Shown here in pieces: positions 24,653-33,193 of a stretch of 64,000 nucleotides of DNA. A program made the translations under genes and the position numbers. Positions within the stretch are counted from its first letter, which is position 1, and every line of letters begins with the position of its first letter. This DNA is from RUG563 sp045590215. Its GTDB lineage: Bacteria; Bacillota; Clostridia; Christensenellales; Aristaeellaceae. The stretch is from positions 29,050-93,049 of the forward strand of contig JAZNQO010000029.1 of assembly GCA_045590215.1 (NCBI GenBank). Direction: 5' to 3'. Below the pieces are notes generated by a model. The model did not search any database. It was given only the letters and a program-made list of their open reading frames with translations, and was not told where the DNA came from.

Positions 24653-25693
24653 ATGGAAACAGAACGCTTAATTTTACGTCCCATCACAATGGCAGACGAA
24701 AACGCATGGTATGAAATCCTGTCCGATGCGGATACCATGCGTTATTATCCTGCGCCTTTCAGCCGGGAGAAGGTGCGGCAGTGGATTCATTGGAGCCGGG
24801 AGAATTACGAAAAGCACGGGTTTGGCCTATGGGCTGTGGTGCTGAAAGAAAACGGAAAGTTCATCGGCGATTGCGGTATTACGCTGCAAAACATCCACGG
24901 CCAGATGCTGCCGGAGATCGGCTATCATTTGCATAAAAGCCACCAAGGCAAGGGGTACGCCACGGAAGCGGCTCGGCTTTGCTTAAAGCTGGCGTTTGAA
25001 AAATACCATTTCCCAGCGGTTTACTGCTATATGAAGCACGATAACTGGCCGTCCATGGGCGTTGCCGGAAGAATGGGTATGGTGCTGAAAGAAATCTATC
25101 CGGACGCCGCAAACGGCTTTACCCGTGTATTCTGGCTGAAAAAGGCTGTTCAGGCAACAGGAAAAGGGCTGGCCGAAACCGCCAAACGCCTGTCGCTTAT
25201 GCCGCTTCATGGTTTTGAAAACGGTCAGGAAAGCAATTTGCAGCCCCTTGTGCAGCATTTCAGGCATTGGGATGTGCATCAGGCGGACAGGCTGTGGTGC
25301 GCCGCTTTTGTGTATCACTGCTGCGTAGAAGCCGGATTCTTCCTGCCTTTTTCCCCGGACGAATGTACCCTTTGCAGCTTGGCCGGTGTGCCGGCATGGG
25401 AAGAATTGGCGAAGAAAGATGAGCGCATCGGCTATTTCTTGCCCTCTGATACCTTTGTACCGGAGGTCGGGGACATTGTGCTTTACAACCATGTTTTCTG
25501 CAATCAGCCTCACGATCATATCGGCATCGTCATCGAAAACCACCCGGATCATATCATAGCAGCAGAGGGCAATATCCATAACACGAACCGTTCCGGCCTC
25601 ATCCAAAGAAAAAAGGACGCCCATATACGCTGCTATATTCGCCTAAGCGATCACTATAGCTGGTCAGAAAAATACACCGTTCTTCGTACTTGA
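24653..25693 (+). CDS. Fusion of GNAT acetyltransferase and CHAP-type amidase-like domain
   Basis: A 346-residue protein. Residues 1-165 are a RimJ/RimL-type N-acetyltransferase (ERLILRPITMADENAWYEI, acetyl-CoA loop HQGKGYATEAAR at 97-108). Residues 185-335 look like a CHAP/NlpC-fold cysteine peptidase: candidate nucleophile Cys216 (DRLWCAAFVYHCC), His289 (PHDHIGIVIE) and Glu305 (AAEGN). There is no signal peptide, so a peptidoglycan role would need non-classical export or an intracellular target. GNAT and CHAP are not a usual pair. The ATG has AAAGGAG; an upstream TTG is inside the palindromic segment. The last 25 bp overlap the terminator. Confidence 0.75.
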   Translation: METERLILRPITMADENAWYEILSDADTMRYYPAPFSREKVRQWIHWSRENYEKHGFGLWAVVLKENGKFIGDCGITLQNIHGQMLPEIGYHLHKSHQGKGYATEAARLCLKLAFEKYHFPAVYCYMKHDNWPSMGVAGRMGMVLKEIYPDAANGFTRVFWLKKAVQATGKGLAETAKRLSLMPLHGFENGQESNLQPLVQHFRHWDVHQADRLWCAAFVYHCCVEAGFFLPFSPDECTLCSLAGVPAWEELAKKDERIGYFLPSDTFVPEVGDIVLYNHVFCNQPHDHIGIVIENHPDHIIAAEGNIHNTNRSGLIQRKKDAHIRCYIRLSDHYSWSEKYTVLRT

Positions 25694-25711
25694 AGAACGG
25701 TGTATTTTTTC
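25669..25711. terminator. Bidirectional terminator overlapping a CDS end
   Basis: Very strong 16-bp stem AAATACACCGTTCTTC / GAAGAACGGTGTATTT with a T6 run. The stop codon of the GNAT-CHAP gene lies in the loop. Confidence 0.85.
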
Positions 25712-25716
25712 ATATC

Positions 25717-26724
25717 TTACGGATTGGTTTTTGTGAGGAACCAATCCCGAATCCATTTGCCTTGATCGGACAGATCATCGTCCGTCCAGCCGCTGCGGGC
25801 AATGCTCAAGGGCTTGAAAATGCTGCTGCTCTCGCCTTTGTTGGCCAGATTCCAGCAGAAGAAGCTGACGTTGTATTCTTCGATCAGCTTTTTCCACGCC
25901 TCGCCGGATTCATAATCCAGCTTGCCGTTGCCGGAAGCATCGCAAATGCCAAATTCGCTGACAATGATGGGCAAGCCCAGCTTGATGCAGGTTTTCATCC
26001 GTTCCCGCAGGTAATCCTTGTGGGTACCGGCATAGAAATGCAGGGCGTAGAGCAGATTATCATATTCCAAAGGATCCATCTGTACCACATGCACGTCCTG
26101 GCTCCATGTGGAGCTGCCGACGATGATGATGGCATCGGGGTCGTTGGCACGGATGACGGGAATCACCTCGTTTGCGTATGTTTTTACCGCCGCCCAGGAG
26201 GTGCCGTTGGGCTCGTTGCAGATTTCGTAAATCACGTTATCCTGCCCAGCATAGAGGGAAGACATTTCTTCAAAGAATTTCAGTGCTTCGTCCTTGTATT
26301 TCAGAGGCGTTTTTTCGTTGAGCACATGCCAGTCAATAATCACATACATACCCAGCTCCGTGGCATACTCCACGCCGTTTTTCACGATGGTTTTCAGTTT
26401 TTCCTGATCGCCGCCGGAGCAATAGCCGCCGTATTCGTGGGTATACATGGCAATGCGCACGCAGTTGTTGTTCCATTCATCACGCAGTGCCGTGAAGGTT
26501 TGCCGGTTCACATATTGGGGATACCACGCAATACCGTGGGTGGACATGCCGAACAGCTGATATTTTTCGCCGTTCTGATCCAGAAGGTAGGCTCCCTCCA
26601 CCCGCAATTTGCCGTGCTTTTCAAAGGGCGTCGGTTTGATATCTTCCGCCAGTACCCCTGCTGCTCCAAGGCACATCCATATCGCCAGAAACAGGCAAAG
26701 CATCATTTGCATATTCTTTTTCAT
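25717..26724 (-). CDS. Secreted cellulase, GH5 family (endoglucanase)
   Basis: A 335-residue endo-beta-1,4-glucanase. Signal peptide about 1-26. The GH5 (subfamily 2-like) barrel follows with GMSTHGIAWYPQYVN near the start, acid/base Glu171 (IYEICNEPNG) and nucleophile Glu257 (IIVSEFGICDASG). IDWHVLNEKTP and LHFYAGTHKDYLRERM are family-typical. No binding module is attached. It complements the GH10 xylanase 5 kb away in plant cell-wall attack. Its own promoter lies upstream. Confidence 0.94.
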   Translation of the reverse strand: MKKNMQMMLCLFLAIWMCLGAAGVLAEDIKPTPFEKHGKLRVEGAYLLDQNGEKYQLFGMSTHGIAWYPQYVNRQTFTALRDEWNNNCVRIAMYTHEYGGYCSGGDQEKLKTIVKNGVEYATELGMYVIIDWHVLNEKTPLKYKDEALKFFEEMSSLYAGQDNVIYEICNEPNGTSWAAVKTYANEVIPVIRANDPDAIIIVGSSTWSQDVHVVQMDPLEYDNLLYALHFYAGTHKDYLRERMKTCIKLGLPIIVSEFGICDASGNGKLDYESGEAWKKLIEEYNVSFFCWNLANKGESSSIFKPLSIARSGWTDDDLSDQGKWIRDWFLTKTNP

Positions 26725-26766
26725 TCTTGTTCCTCCCTTGCTTGCTGCATTGCATCCGTTGCGTTT

Positions 26767-26795
26767 ATCATATCATACAGTGTCATTAGCTGCAA
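26767..26795 (-). promoter_or_regulatory. Promoter of the GH5 gene
   Basis: Minus strand TTGCAG (26795-26790), 17-bp spacer, TATGAT (26772-26767). Confidence 0.6.
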
Positions 26796-26859
26796 TGTAT
26801 TTTGCGTTTTTGCTCCATTTTAGCATAGGTTTGTGTCATTTTGTCCCACATTGATTACA

Positions 26860-26891
26860 TGAAAAAGCATGCAGGAGGAGCTGCATGCTTT
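26860..26891 (-). terminator. Terminator of the symporter gene
   Basis: Minus-strand stem AAAGCATGCAG / CTGCATGCTTT, then T-rich. Confidence 0.8.
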
Positions 26892-26908
26892 GATGATATG
26901 TCCGTTTT

Positions 26909-28414
26909 TTATTCTTCATCCGGGAATGCGCTGATGAGGGGCGACACATCCAGGCCCTTCTGGCGATCCAAATAGTTTTTCGTAATTTTGCAAACCAGGC
27001 CGGACAGCGCAATGACACCGATGAGGTTGGGGATCATCATGAGGCCATTGAAGGTATCGGAGATATCCCAAGCCAGAGAGGAAGTGAGCAGTGCGCCAAA
27101 GAGCACCATCACCAGATGAATCACCTTATACACTTTTGTGCTCTTCACGCCGAAAAGATATTCCCAAGCCTTGGTGCCGTAATGGTTCCAGCCGAGAACG
27201 GTGGTAAAGGCAAAGAGCAAAATGGCAATGGCCACAAAGCGGCTGCCGATATTGCCGAAGCTGAAAACAGAATTGAACGCCGTGGCGACCAGCGTGGCAT
27301 CTGTCACGCCTTCTGCCAGCATGCCCGTTTCCAGATTGTACAGGCCGGAAGTGAGCACCACCAGAGCCGTTAGGGTGCAGACGATCATGGTATCGGCAAA
27401 CACTTCAAAGATGCCCCACATACCCTGCTTGACGGGCTCTTTCACGTTGGAATTGGAATGTACCATCACGGAAGAGCCAAGACCAGCTTCGTTGGAGAAA
27501 ACGCCGCGCTTGAAGCCCTGCACCATCACCTGCCTGATAGTCGCCCCGGCCACACCGCCGGCAGCAGCCAAAGGCGTAAACGCCGTGGAGAAGATGGAGC
27601 CGATGGCCGGCAGAATATTCTGATAATTCACGCCCACAACCACAATGCTGCCCAGCAAGAACAGGAGCACCATGAATGGCACCACTTTTTCCGCAAAAGC
27701 AGCCACACGCTTGAGGCCACCCAGCGTAATGGCAGCAGCCAAAACCACCAGAACCAAACCGATCACCAGGGAATACAGCGTCACGCCTTCATACAAAACC
27801 ACATCTTTCAATGCCTGAATGGGGAAAGCGGATTCGATGTTCACCACAATCTTGTTCACCTGCCCCATGGCACCAATGCCAAAGGATGCCAGCAGCGTAA
27901 ACACGGCAAACAGAATGGCCAGCACCTTGCCCACCTGCTTCATGCCCTTTTTGCTGCCAAGGCCATCCTGCAGATAATACATGGCACCGCCGCTCCATTC
28001 GCCGTTTGCATTCCGGCGGCGATAGTAAATGCCCAGCACATTTTCGGAATAATTGGTCATCATGCCAAGGAAGGCCGCAACCCACATCCAGAAAACCGCA
28101 CCGGGGCCGCCAATCACGATAGCCGCCGCCACGCCGGCAATATTGCCAACGCCGATGGTGGCCGCCAGAGCCGTGCAAAGAGCCTGGAAGGGCGAAATGG
28201 CCTTACCGCTCTTTTCGTGGCTGATAACTTCCTTCTTCAGCAGGCTGCCGATGGTGTTTTTCCACCATAATTTCAGATGGCTCACCTGAAATACTTTGGT
28301 GATGACCGTGGTCAAAAGGCCGGTTGCCAGCAGCAGCACCAAGCCAAGCGTCGTCCAGATAAAGGTGTTCACAACGCCGTTACCCGTTTCCAGTGCTTTC
28401 AAGAATTGTTCCAT
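26909..28414 (-). CDS. Alanine/glycine:cation symporter (AGCS family)
   Basis: A 501-residue membrane protein with about eleven helices. Family signatures include GVGNIAGVAAAIVIGGPGAVFWMW, NEAGLGSSVMVHSNS and FTTVLGWNHYGTKAWEYLFG. It moves glycine and/or alanine with Na+ or H+. The frame extends 55 codons upstream, but that extension lies in the riboswitch; MEQFLKALE at 28414 has AAAGGGG and the family's normal N-terminus. The glycine riboswitch and terminator in its leader support glycine as a main substrate. Confidence 0.92.
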   Translation of the reverse strand: MEQFLKALETGNGVVNTFIWTTLGLVLLLATGLLTTVITKVFQVSHLKLWWKNTIGSLLKKEVISHEKSGKAISPFQALCTALAATIGVGNIAGVAAAIVIGGPGAVFWMWVAAFLGMMTNYSENVLGIYYRRRNANGEWSGGAMYYLQDGLGSKKGMKQVGKVLAILFAVFTLLASFGIGAMGQVNKIVVNIESAFPIQALKDVVLYEGVTLYSLVIGLVLVVLAAAITLGGLKRVAAFAEKVVPFMVLLFLLGSIVVVGVNYQNILPAIGSIFSTAFTPLAAAGGVAGATIRQVMVQGFKRGVFSNEAGLGSSVMVHSNSNVKEPVKQGMWGIFEVFADTMIVCTLTALVVLTSGLYNLETGMLAEGVTDATLVATAFNSVFSFGNIGSRFVAIAILLFAFTTVLGWNHYGTKAWEYLFGVKSTKVYKVIHLVMVLFGALLTSSLAWDISDTFNGLMMIPNLIGVIALSGLVCKITKNYLDRQKGLDVSPLISAFPDEE

Positions 28415-28432
28415 TTGTTTTGTCCCCTTTCC

Positions 28433-28467
28433 AAAAAATAAAACAGCCGCCTTCCAATCAGACAGCT
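28433..28467 (-). terminator. Leader terminator (expression platform of the glycine riboswitch)
   Basis: Minus-strand stem AGCTGTCT / AGGCGGCT with loop GATTGGA, followed by GTTTTATTTTTT, 19 bp before the symporter ATG. Confidence 0.7.
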
Positions 28468-28518
28468 CCGGGGATAGATGCAGACCCACGCATAGATAAA
28501 TGTATGGTTCTTTGTCTG

Positions 28519-28600
28519 CTCCGTCCTTTTGCCTGAGAGTTTGGGCCGATACGCTCGGCTTTGCCCCTTCGGCACTCATGAAAAATGAGCTTCTCCGGAG
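28519..28600 (-). ncRNA. Glycine riboswitch, single aptamer
   Basis: The minus strand carries the conserved aptamer blocks: CTCCGGAGAAGC, TGCCGAAGGGGCAAAGCC and AAACTCTCAGGCAAAAGGAC, closed by P1 CTCCG / CGGAG. These match the second aptamer of classic tandem glycine riboswitches. Only a GGCGGAGGGAA stub precedes it, so it is a singlet with perhaps a ghost aptamer. It sits in the leader of the AGCS symporter and controls it with the terminator at 28433-28467. Confidence 0.93.
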
Positions 28601-28776
28601 TTCCCTCCGCCTTCAGTCTTTTGAAAAATTCTAAAGGCATCTTTGAGATTGCTCTTATTCTATGCTCTTTCACCCCTTTCTGTCAAGCATGTGATTGTTT
28701 CTTTATTGTTCTTCCCGCTTCGTCAAAACCAGTCAAGATTTGTCACCTGAAAAGTTTCTTTTGTTCTCACCTTTTC

Positions 28777-28805
28777 TTGACAAGGGCTGAAAGCCATGAT
28801 ATGTT
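28777..28805 (+). promoter_or_regulatory. Promoter of the epimerase gene
   Basis: TTGACA (28777-28782), 17-bp spacer, TATGTT (28800-28805). Confidence 0.65.
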
Positions 28806-28846
28806 ATCCTTATCAAAAAAGGGACAAAATGATAAGGAGGTTCTTT

Positions 28847-29818
28847 ATGAATATTTTTGTCACCGGCGGCACCGGGAACATCGGCCAATATGTTTCTCTG
28901 GCTCTTTTGGAAAGAGGCCATCATATTAAATTGCTCACCAGAACCCCGGAGCGTATTCCGGCATGGGGTGAAATGGAAAATGTGGAAATCATCAAGGGCA
29001 ATATGCTGCAGCTGGATGTGCTGGAAAAGGCCATTCAGGGCTGCGACGCCGTGATTCATATCGCCCTTGGATGGGGCAATGATCCCGTGGAGATGATGGA
29101 TCATGATACCCGTGTGACGGCCTTCATGCTGGATGCGGCGGAAAAGGCCGGGGTGAAAAACTTCATTTATACCTCTTCCACCGCCGCCACCGGCCCCATG
29201 GGCAGGGTGATGGACGAAAACGTGCTGCGCATGCCCACGGACCTTTACGGGGCCACCAAGGCGGCCACAGAAATGTATATGTTGGGCTTCCGGCAGTATT
29301 ACAAAAAGCAGGGCGGCTACGGCGAAAAGGTAAAGCTGCGCCGGAACATCATCCGCCCCGGCTATACTTTCTCCAATCCTGCCGTGCCCGGCGGTGCTTC
29401 CCAGTCTGACGTGCGGTTCAAGAAAATTGCCGAAGCCATCGTCAATAACCAAGACATGGAATTCCCGGCCGGAGACGGCACGCAGTTCATTTCCTCCGGC
29501 CAGATAGCGCAGCTGTATGTGAAGCTGGTGGAAAGCGATCTGGACGAAGAAATCTTCTTTGCACTTGGCAACAGGTTCATCACTTGGTATGAAATCGCAC
29601 TGGCTGCCAAGGAAATGATGCCCGGATACACTGGCACCATCACCGCCAAAGGAGAAAAGGGCACACCGGATTTGTACCGGGTGGAGAAGATGGAAAAGGT
29701 GTTTGGCCTGTCCTTTGACGGCTGGGATGACCTGAAAGACCACATCCGCTGGAATCTGGAAAGAGCCATCGCCGAAAAGGAAGGCAAAGAAGTGCACAAC
29801 TTCCTCCACGTCTGGTAA
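28847..29818 (+). CDS. NAD-dependent epimerase/dehydratase (extended SDR)
   Basis: A 323-residue short-chain dehydrogenase of the extended type. The nucleotide-binding motif GGTGNIGQYV is at residues 6-15. IYTSSTAATGP supplies the Ser/Thr region and YGATKAATE the catalytic Tyr-x3-Lys. The C-terminal half is sugar-nucleotide-epimerase-like. The substrate is unknown. AAGGAGG precedes the ATG; the frame reaches further upstream through the promoter and is rejected there. Confidence 0.85.
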   Translation: MNIFVTGGTGNIGQYVSLALLERGHHIKLLTRTPERIPAWGEMENVEIIKGNMLQLDVLEKAIQGCDAVIHIALGWGNDPVEMMDHDTRVTAFMLDAAEKAGVKNFIYTSSTAATGPMGRVMDENVLRMPTDLYGATKAATEMYMLGFRQYYKKQGGYGEKVKLRRNIIRPGYTFSNPAVPGGASQSDVRFKKIAEAIVNNQDMEFPAGDGTQFISSGQIAQLYVKLVESDLDEEIFFALGNRFITWYEIALAAKEMMPGYTGTITAKGEKGTPDLYRVEKMEKVFGLSFDGWDDLKDHIRWNLERAIAEKEGKEVHNFLHVW

Positions 29819-29827
29819 AATCACGCA

Positions 29828-29868
29828 AACAAAAGCACTGACGCATTTTTGCGCCAGTGCTTTTGTTA
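29828..29868. terminator. Bidirectional terminator
   Basis: AACAAAAGCACTG / CAGTGCTTTTGTT stem with an inner CGC/GCG pairing and T-rich flanks on both sides, between convergent genes. Confidence 0.8.
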
Positions 29869-29874
29869 TTCACT

Positions 29875-31674
29875 TCATTCCGCTTCCGGGGTCAAAAGCC
29901 AGCCACTGATGTGCACTGCCCCGGTCACATTCTCATAAAGCTCTGAATTATAGTGGGTAATCTGCAATAATGAAATATGGTAAACCTTGCCGGAGGGGAA
30001 CGTGATGCGATCCTGTAAAAGAGGAACCGCTTCTTCCTCATCGCAAATAAGGCCATGCAATACCGGCGTAATATCTGCGCTTTCGCCATTTATTGTCAGC
30101 ATCAGCGGCTCCGTTTGGGTCAAGGCTTCCTCGTTCTTTGCACTGCTTTGGGCCAACAGGGCAAGCCCGGCTATATCGCCTTCAAAGAAAATCTGCTCTG
30201 CCTTTGGTTCTTCTTCCGTATCCCTTTGAGAGCGGTTGAAATACTCCGCATAGTCCCATCCACGGGCATCCACTCGATAGCTTTCCGCTGTTCCTTTGAA
30301 GGAATAATGATGGCTGTACCAAGTCTCTTCTTTAGGCTTTTCAAAGCCCAGCAAGGCTTCATAATCGCTATCCGACACCCACGAAACCGGTGTTTCTTTC
30401 TCTTCTCGAATGGCTTTTATCCGGCTCTGCACCTGTCCGCAAAGTCCCCCTTCCCTATCGGGAAGGCTGTTCAGGTATTCCACGGCAGAATAAATCTTTC
30501 CTCTGTCGTCATAATCCGCTTCCGGATTGGCGATAATTTCGCCCTGCTCGTTCAGCATCCCGTTTTGCTGCAAAAGTGCTTGCAAACGCCCTTCCTGCTG
30601 CCATAGGGCGATATTTTCCGCATGCAGGGGCGAGCAAAGGAAAACCGCACAGCAAACAGCCGCCGCCAAGAAGAACCATCCGGCTTCCTTGCGCAAAAGG
30701 CTGAATATCACCACGCTAAAGCACAGCAGCGACCAGATGATGCCCAAAACCCGTGCCAAAGTCAGCCCGTAAGCCTCCACGCGGATGAAAACTCCGACGC
30801 CTTGGGCAATCACAATGGGAATCATAAGAAAGCCGCCCCATTTTTTGAACCACCGGCACAGGGCGTTTTCTTCCCCTTTCAGCAGGAAATGGAACAAAAC
30901 AAACATTGTCAGGGTCATCATGGCATAGGGGTTCATTTCCCCCACCGGCATTTTGAGCGTGATTAAAATCTTGCCAATGTACAAAAGCAAAATGGCCATC
31001 AGCAGCAGAAAAGCAGGCAACAACAGATGCCCCATCAGCTTCCCGAACCACTTGTATTTTTCTTCCGTTTCCTCCCCTTCCATGAGTCCCCCAAGGAACA
31101 AGGCCGGCGCAACCAGCAAAAAGGCTCCGCCGAAATTCACCAATAAGAAGATATCCTGTACATGATACGTCATATCCGGGAACAACAGCGAGAACACGGC
31201 ACCGATGCACACCTGCAAAGAAAGAAACAAAACGACGCTGATGGCTCCGGCAATCCAAAAGCTCACCGCTGCGTGGGAAAGTGATCGGCCGCCCTGACCT
31301 TTTCTGTAAATGCCGTGAAAAAACAGCATCAAACTGCACCCCACAAGGCCGCCCAATACAATGCCTTCCTTGGCCAGATACCCAAGCCCTGCGCCAAGCA
31401 GCGCGGCCAGCCACGGGATGAAGCGAGGCCAGCGATATTTTTCCTTCAGGCTGCTGCCTGCCATGCCAAACAGCACGCCGCACCAAAGAGACGAAAAAAC
31501 AATGCCGAAAACCGCCTGCATTTCTTTTCTTTCCGGCGCGCCATAATCATAAGAGCCTATCAAAACAGTTTCTGTCAAATAAGCAGCAAACAAAAGCACG
31601 CAAAAAAGAGCAACGACAGCATATCGCCGCAGGTAATTTTTCATATTTTTTCCGGGATGGAACGCAATTTTCAT
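29875..31674 (-). CDS. DUF4153 membrane protein
   Basis: A 599-residue protein with about ten to twelve membrane helices in residues 15-365 and a long soluble C-terminal part. The segments GEMNPYAMMTLTMFVLFHFLL and RVEAYGLTLARVLGIIWSL are characteristic of DUF4153. The function is unknown. The C-terminal region (about 370-590) has repeated acidic stretches and no recognised domain. GGGAGG lies seven bases before the ATG at 31674. It is separated from its neighbours by a terminator and 130 bp. Confidence 0.78.
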   Translation of the reverse strand: MKIAFHPGKNMKNYLRRYAVVALFCVLLFAAYLTETVLIGSYDYGAPERKEMQAVFGIVFSSLWCGVLFGMAGSSLKEKYRWPRFIPWLAALLGAGLGYLAKEGIVLGGLVGCSLMLFFHGIYRKGQGGRSLSHAAVSFWIAGAISVVLFLSLQVCIGAVFSLLFPDMTYHVQDIFLLVNFGGAFLLVAPALFLGGLMEGEETEEKYKWFGKLMGHLLLPAFLLLMAILLLYIGKILITLKMPVGEMNPYAMMTLTMFVLFHFLLKGEENALCRWFKKWGGFLMIPIVIAQGVGVFIRVEAYGLTLARVLGIIWSLLCFSVVIFSLLRKEAGWFFLAAAVCCAVFLCSPLHAENIALWQQEGRLQALLQQNGMLNEQGEIIANPEADYDDRGKIYSAVEYLNSLPDREGGLCGQVQSRIKAIREEKETPVSWVSDSDYEALLGFEKPKEETWYSHHYSFKGTAESYRVDARGWDYAEYFNRSQRDTEEEPKAEQIFFEGDIAGLALLAQSSAKNEEALTQTEPLMLTINGESADITPVLHGLICDEEEAVPLLQDRITFPSGKVYHISLLQITHYNSELYENVTGAVHISGWLLTPEAE

Positions 31675-31810
31675 TGAAAAGCCTCCCTTCTTTCTTCAGT
31701 ATAGCTTGCCTTGCTTTCTGCGTCAACGGAATCAGGGAAAATTTACAATTCAAAAAAGCCCCTTCCCCCACGCAAAGGGTTCAGAAGCTTTTCAAGAAAA
31801 GTATGCTTTT

Positions 31811-32245
31811 TTACAGATATGGCCGCATATCCACCGCCAGCTGTGCTTCCAGATGAATAAGCCTTTTGGCAATATCCTTGGCGTTTTCGTCCGCCGCTTC
31901 GTATTGGTTCAAATATCGGTTCAGGGATTTCACCCCCATATTGCACCCATCTGTCATCAGATCCGCAATGGTCTTATCATCCCTGTGCATGGCCATCATC
32001 AGCCCCGTTTTCATCTTGGACATGGTTTGCGCCATCATGCTGGGTTCTTTCCCTTCATCCTCGCACTCCGTCAACCGCTGCTGGATTTCATCATGCAGCT
32101 TATCATGCTCCAGTTTGCAATTGCGCAGACACTGATGAAAATCGTCGTTTTCCACCTGCTCCTGCACATCCTCAATAGACTGAATGCCCATCTTCACCCC
32201 GGCATCACATTCCCGAAGCAATTTCACCGTATCTTCTTCCATCAT
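31811..32245 (-). CDS. Conserved ferritin-like helical protein (unknown function)
   Basis: A 144-residue all-helical protein with the recurring Firmicutes pattern LLRECDAGVKMGIQSIEDV, HDKLHDEIQQRL, and DKTIADLMTDGCNMGVKSLNRYLNQY. Several Glu/His pairs suggest a four-helix bundle of the DUF2383/ferritin-like type, but metal ligands are not certain. The first of two Met codons behind GGGAGGG was used as start. It stands alone between the DUF4153 gene and the SOS-type operon. Confidence 0.65.
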   Translation of the reverse strand: MMEEDTVKLLRECDAGVKMGIQSIEDVQEQVENDDFHQCLRNCKLEHDKLHDEIQQRLTECEDEGKEPSMMAQTMSKMKTGLMMAMHRDDKTIADLMTDGCNMGVKSLNRYLNQYEAADENAKDIAKRLIHLEAQLAVDMRPYL

Positions 32246-32306
32246 GGCGTCGCCCTCCCTTATTATCATAAGAACAGCTTGCCCCTGCCATGATGGCTTT
32301 ATTCGT

Positions 32307-32936
32307 TCAGGCTATCCGAAAGGTCATTTCCTTCTCCCGGTTCGCCACCGGCTTTTCATCCTGCAAAAAGCCCAGGGCCGTTTCACGGGAAAAAATGACG
32401 GGCATCCTGTCGTGCAAAAAGGATATGCTATCATCCGGAGCACAAGTCAGCACCGAAAAAACAGGCAACTTCTTTCCCTCCTCATAGCGGTAAATTCCGG
32501 CCAAATACAACAGGCCATCCCTTTGCGGCCGGATAGCATAGCGGATGCGCTTTTTTTCCGTTTGGAAAAAGGCCGTGTCTGCCAGAAGGGACGGCACTTC
32601 TCTTTCCTGCCAGCCCCATTCAAAGTAATGGGTCATGGGCAAAAGGCAGCGTCTGCTTGCAAAGGCGTCCCGAAAAAGCGACTTTTCTGCCGCCGTTTCC
32701 AGCCGGGTATTGATGATGCGCTTCCCTTGCAGCGAAAAGCCCCATTCCATAGGAAATGCGCCGATTTTGCCCGTCTTTCCAACGGCCAAGGCCGCCGCCG
32801 TCATGCCGGGGGCAATTTCGCCGCACGATACAGTGCTTTCGCCGATGATGGCTTTTTGCTTTCTTTCGGCTTCCGCAATGATCCGGCTGATTTCTCCCGT
32901 TTCATCTTCATCCGCAATGTAAAATCGTCCGCACAT
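32307..32936 (-). CDS. SOS response-associated peptidase/HMCES (SRAP) protein YedK
   Basis: A 209-residue SRAP protein that covalently shields abasic sites in single-stranded DNA. The catalytic Cys2 (MCGRFYI) is in place for cross-linking. INTRLET supplies the Asn/Arg/Glu set and MTHYFEW the mid-motif; FLHDRMPVIF holds the active-site His. It is the last gene of the operon begun by the Y-family polymerase, with only 6 bp between it and the small gene, matching its DNA-damage role. Confidence 0.9.
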   Translation of the reverse strand: MCGRFYIADEDETGEISRIIAEAERKQKAIIGESTVSCGEIAPGMTAAALAVGKTGKIGAFPMEWGFSLQGKRIINTRLETAAEKSLFRDAFASRRCLLPMTHYFEWGWQEREVPSLLADTAFFQTEKKRIRYAIRPQRDGLLYLAGIYRYEEGKKLPVFSVLTCAPDDSISFLHDRMPVIFSRETALGFLQDEKPVANREKEMTFRIA

Positions 32937-32942
32937 CCTGCC

Positions 32943-33173
32943 TCACTCCTCCAAGAACCACCGTTCCCTGTCCAGAAACAGATAGCATATCTTATCCGCT
33001 GTCCGGCAGGTGTAGCGCACGCCCTGCCCTCCGGCCTTCAGGGCCGGAGCCGGGCGCACATCCAGCACCCTGTCAATCAGCACCCTTTCCCCGTCTTCCT
33101 TCTTGAACATCAAAGGGTGAATGCTGCCGTCCGGCAAAAAATCCGCCCGCACTTTTACATATTCTTTCGCCAT
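32943..33173 (-). CDS. Small conserved protein of the DNA-damage operon
   Basis: A 76-residue protein with no named domain. It begins MAKEYVKVRADFLPDGSIHP and contains IDRVLDVRPAPALKAGGQG and YLFLDRERWFLEE. Similar small proteins accompany Y-family polymerases in Clostridia. It lies 20 bp after the polymerase and 6 bp before the SRAP gene, so it shares their LexA-type control. Its fold looks like a beta-rich nucleic-acid or protein-binding module, but that is inference. Confidence 0.7.
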   Translation of the reverse strand: MAKEYVKVRADFLPDGSIHPLMFKKEDGERVLIDRVLDVRPAPALKAGGQGVRYTCRTADKICYLFLDRERWFLEE

Positions 33174-33193
33174 GACGCCTTATCCTCCCTGCT

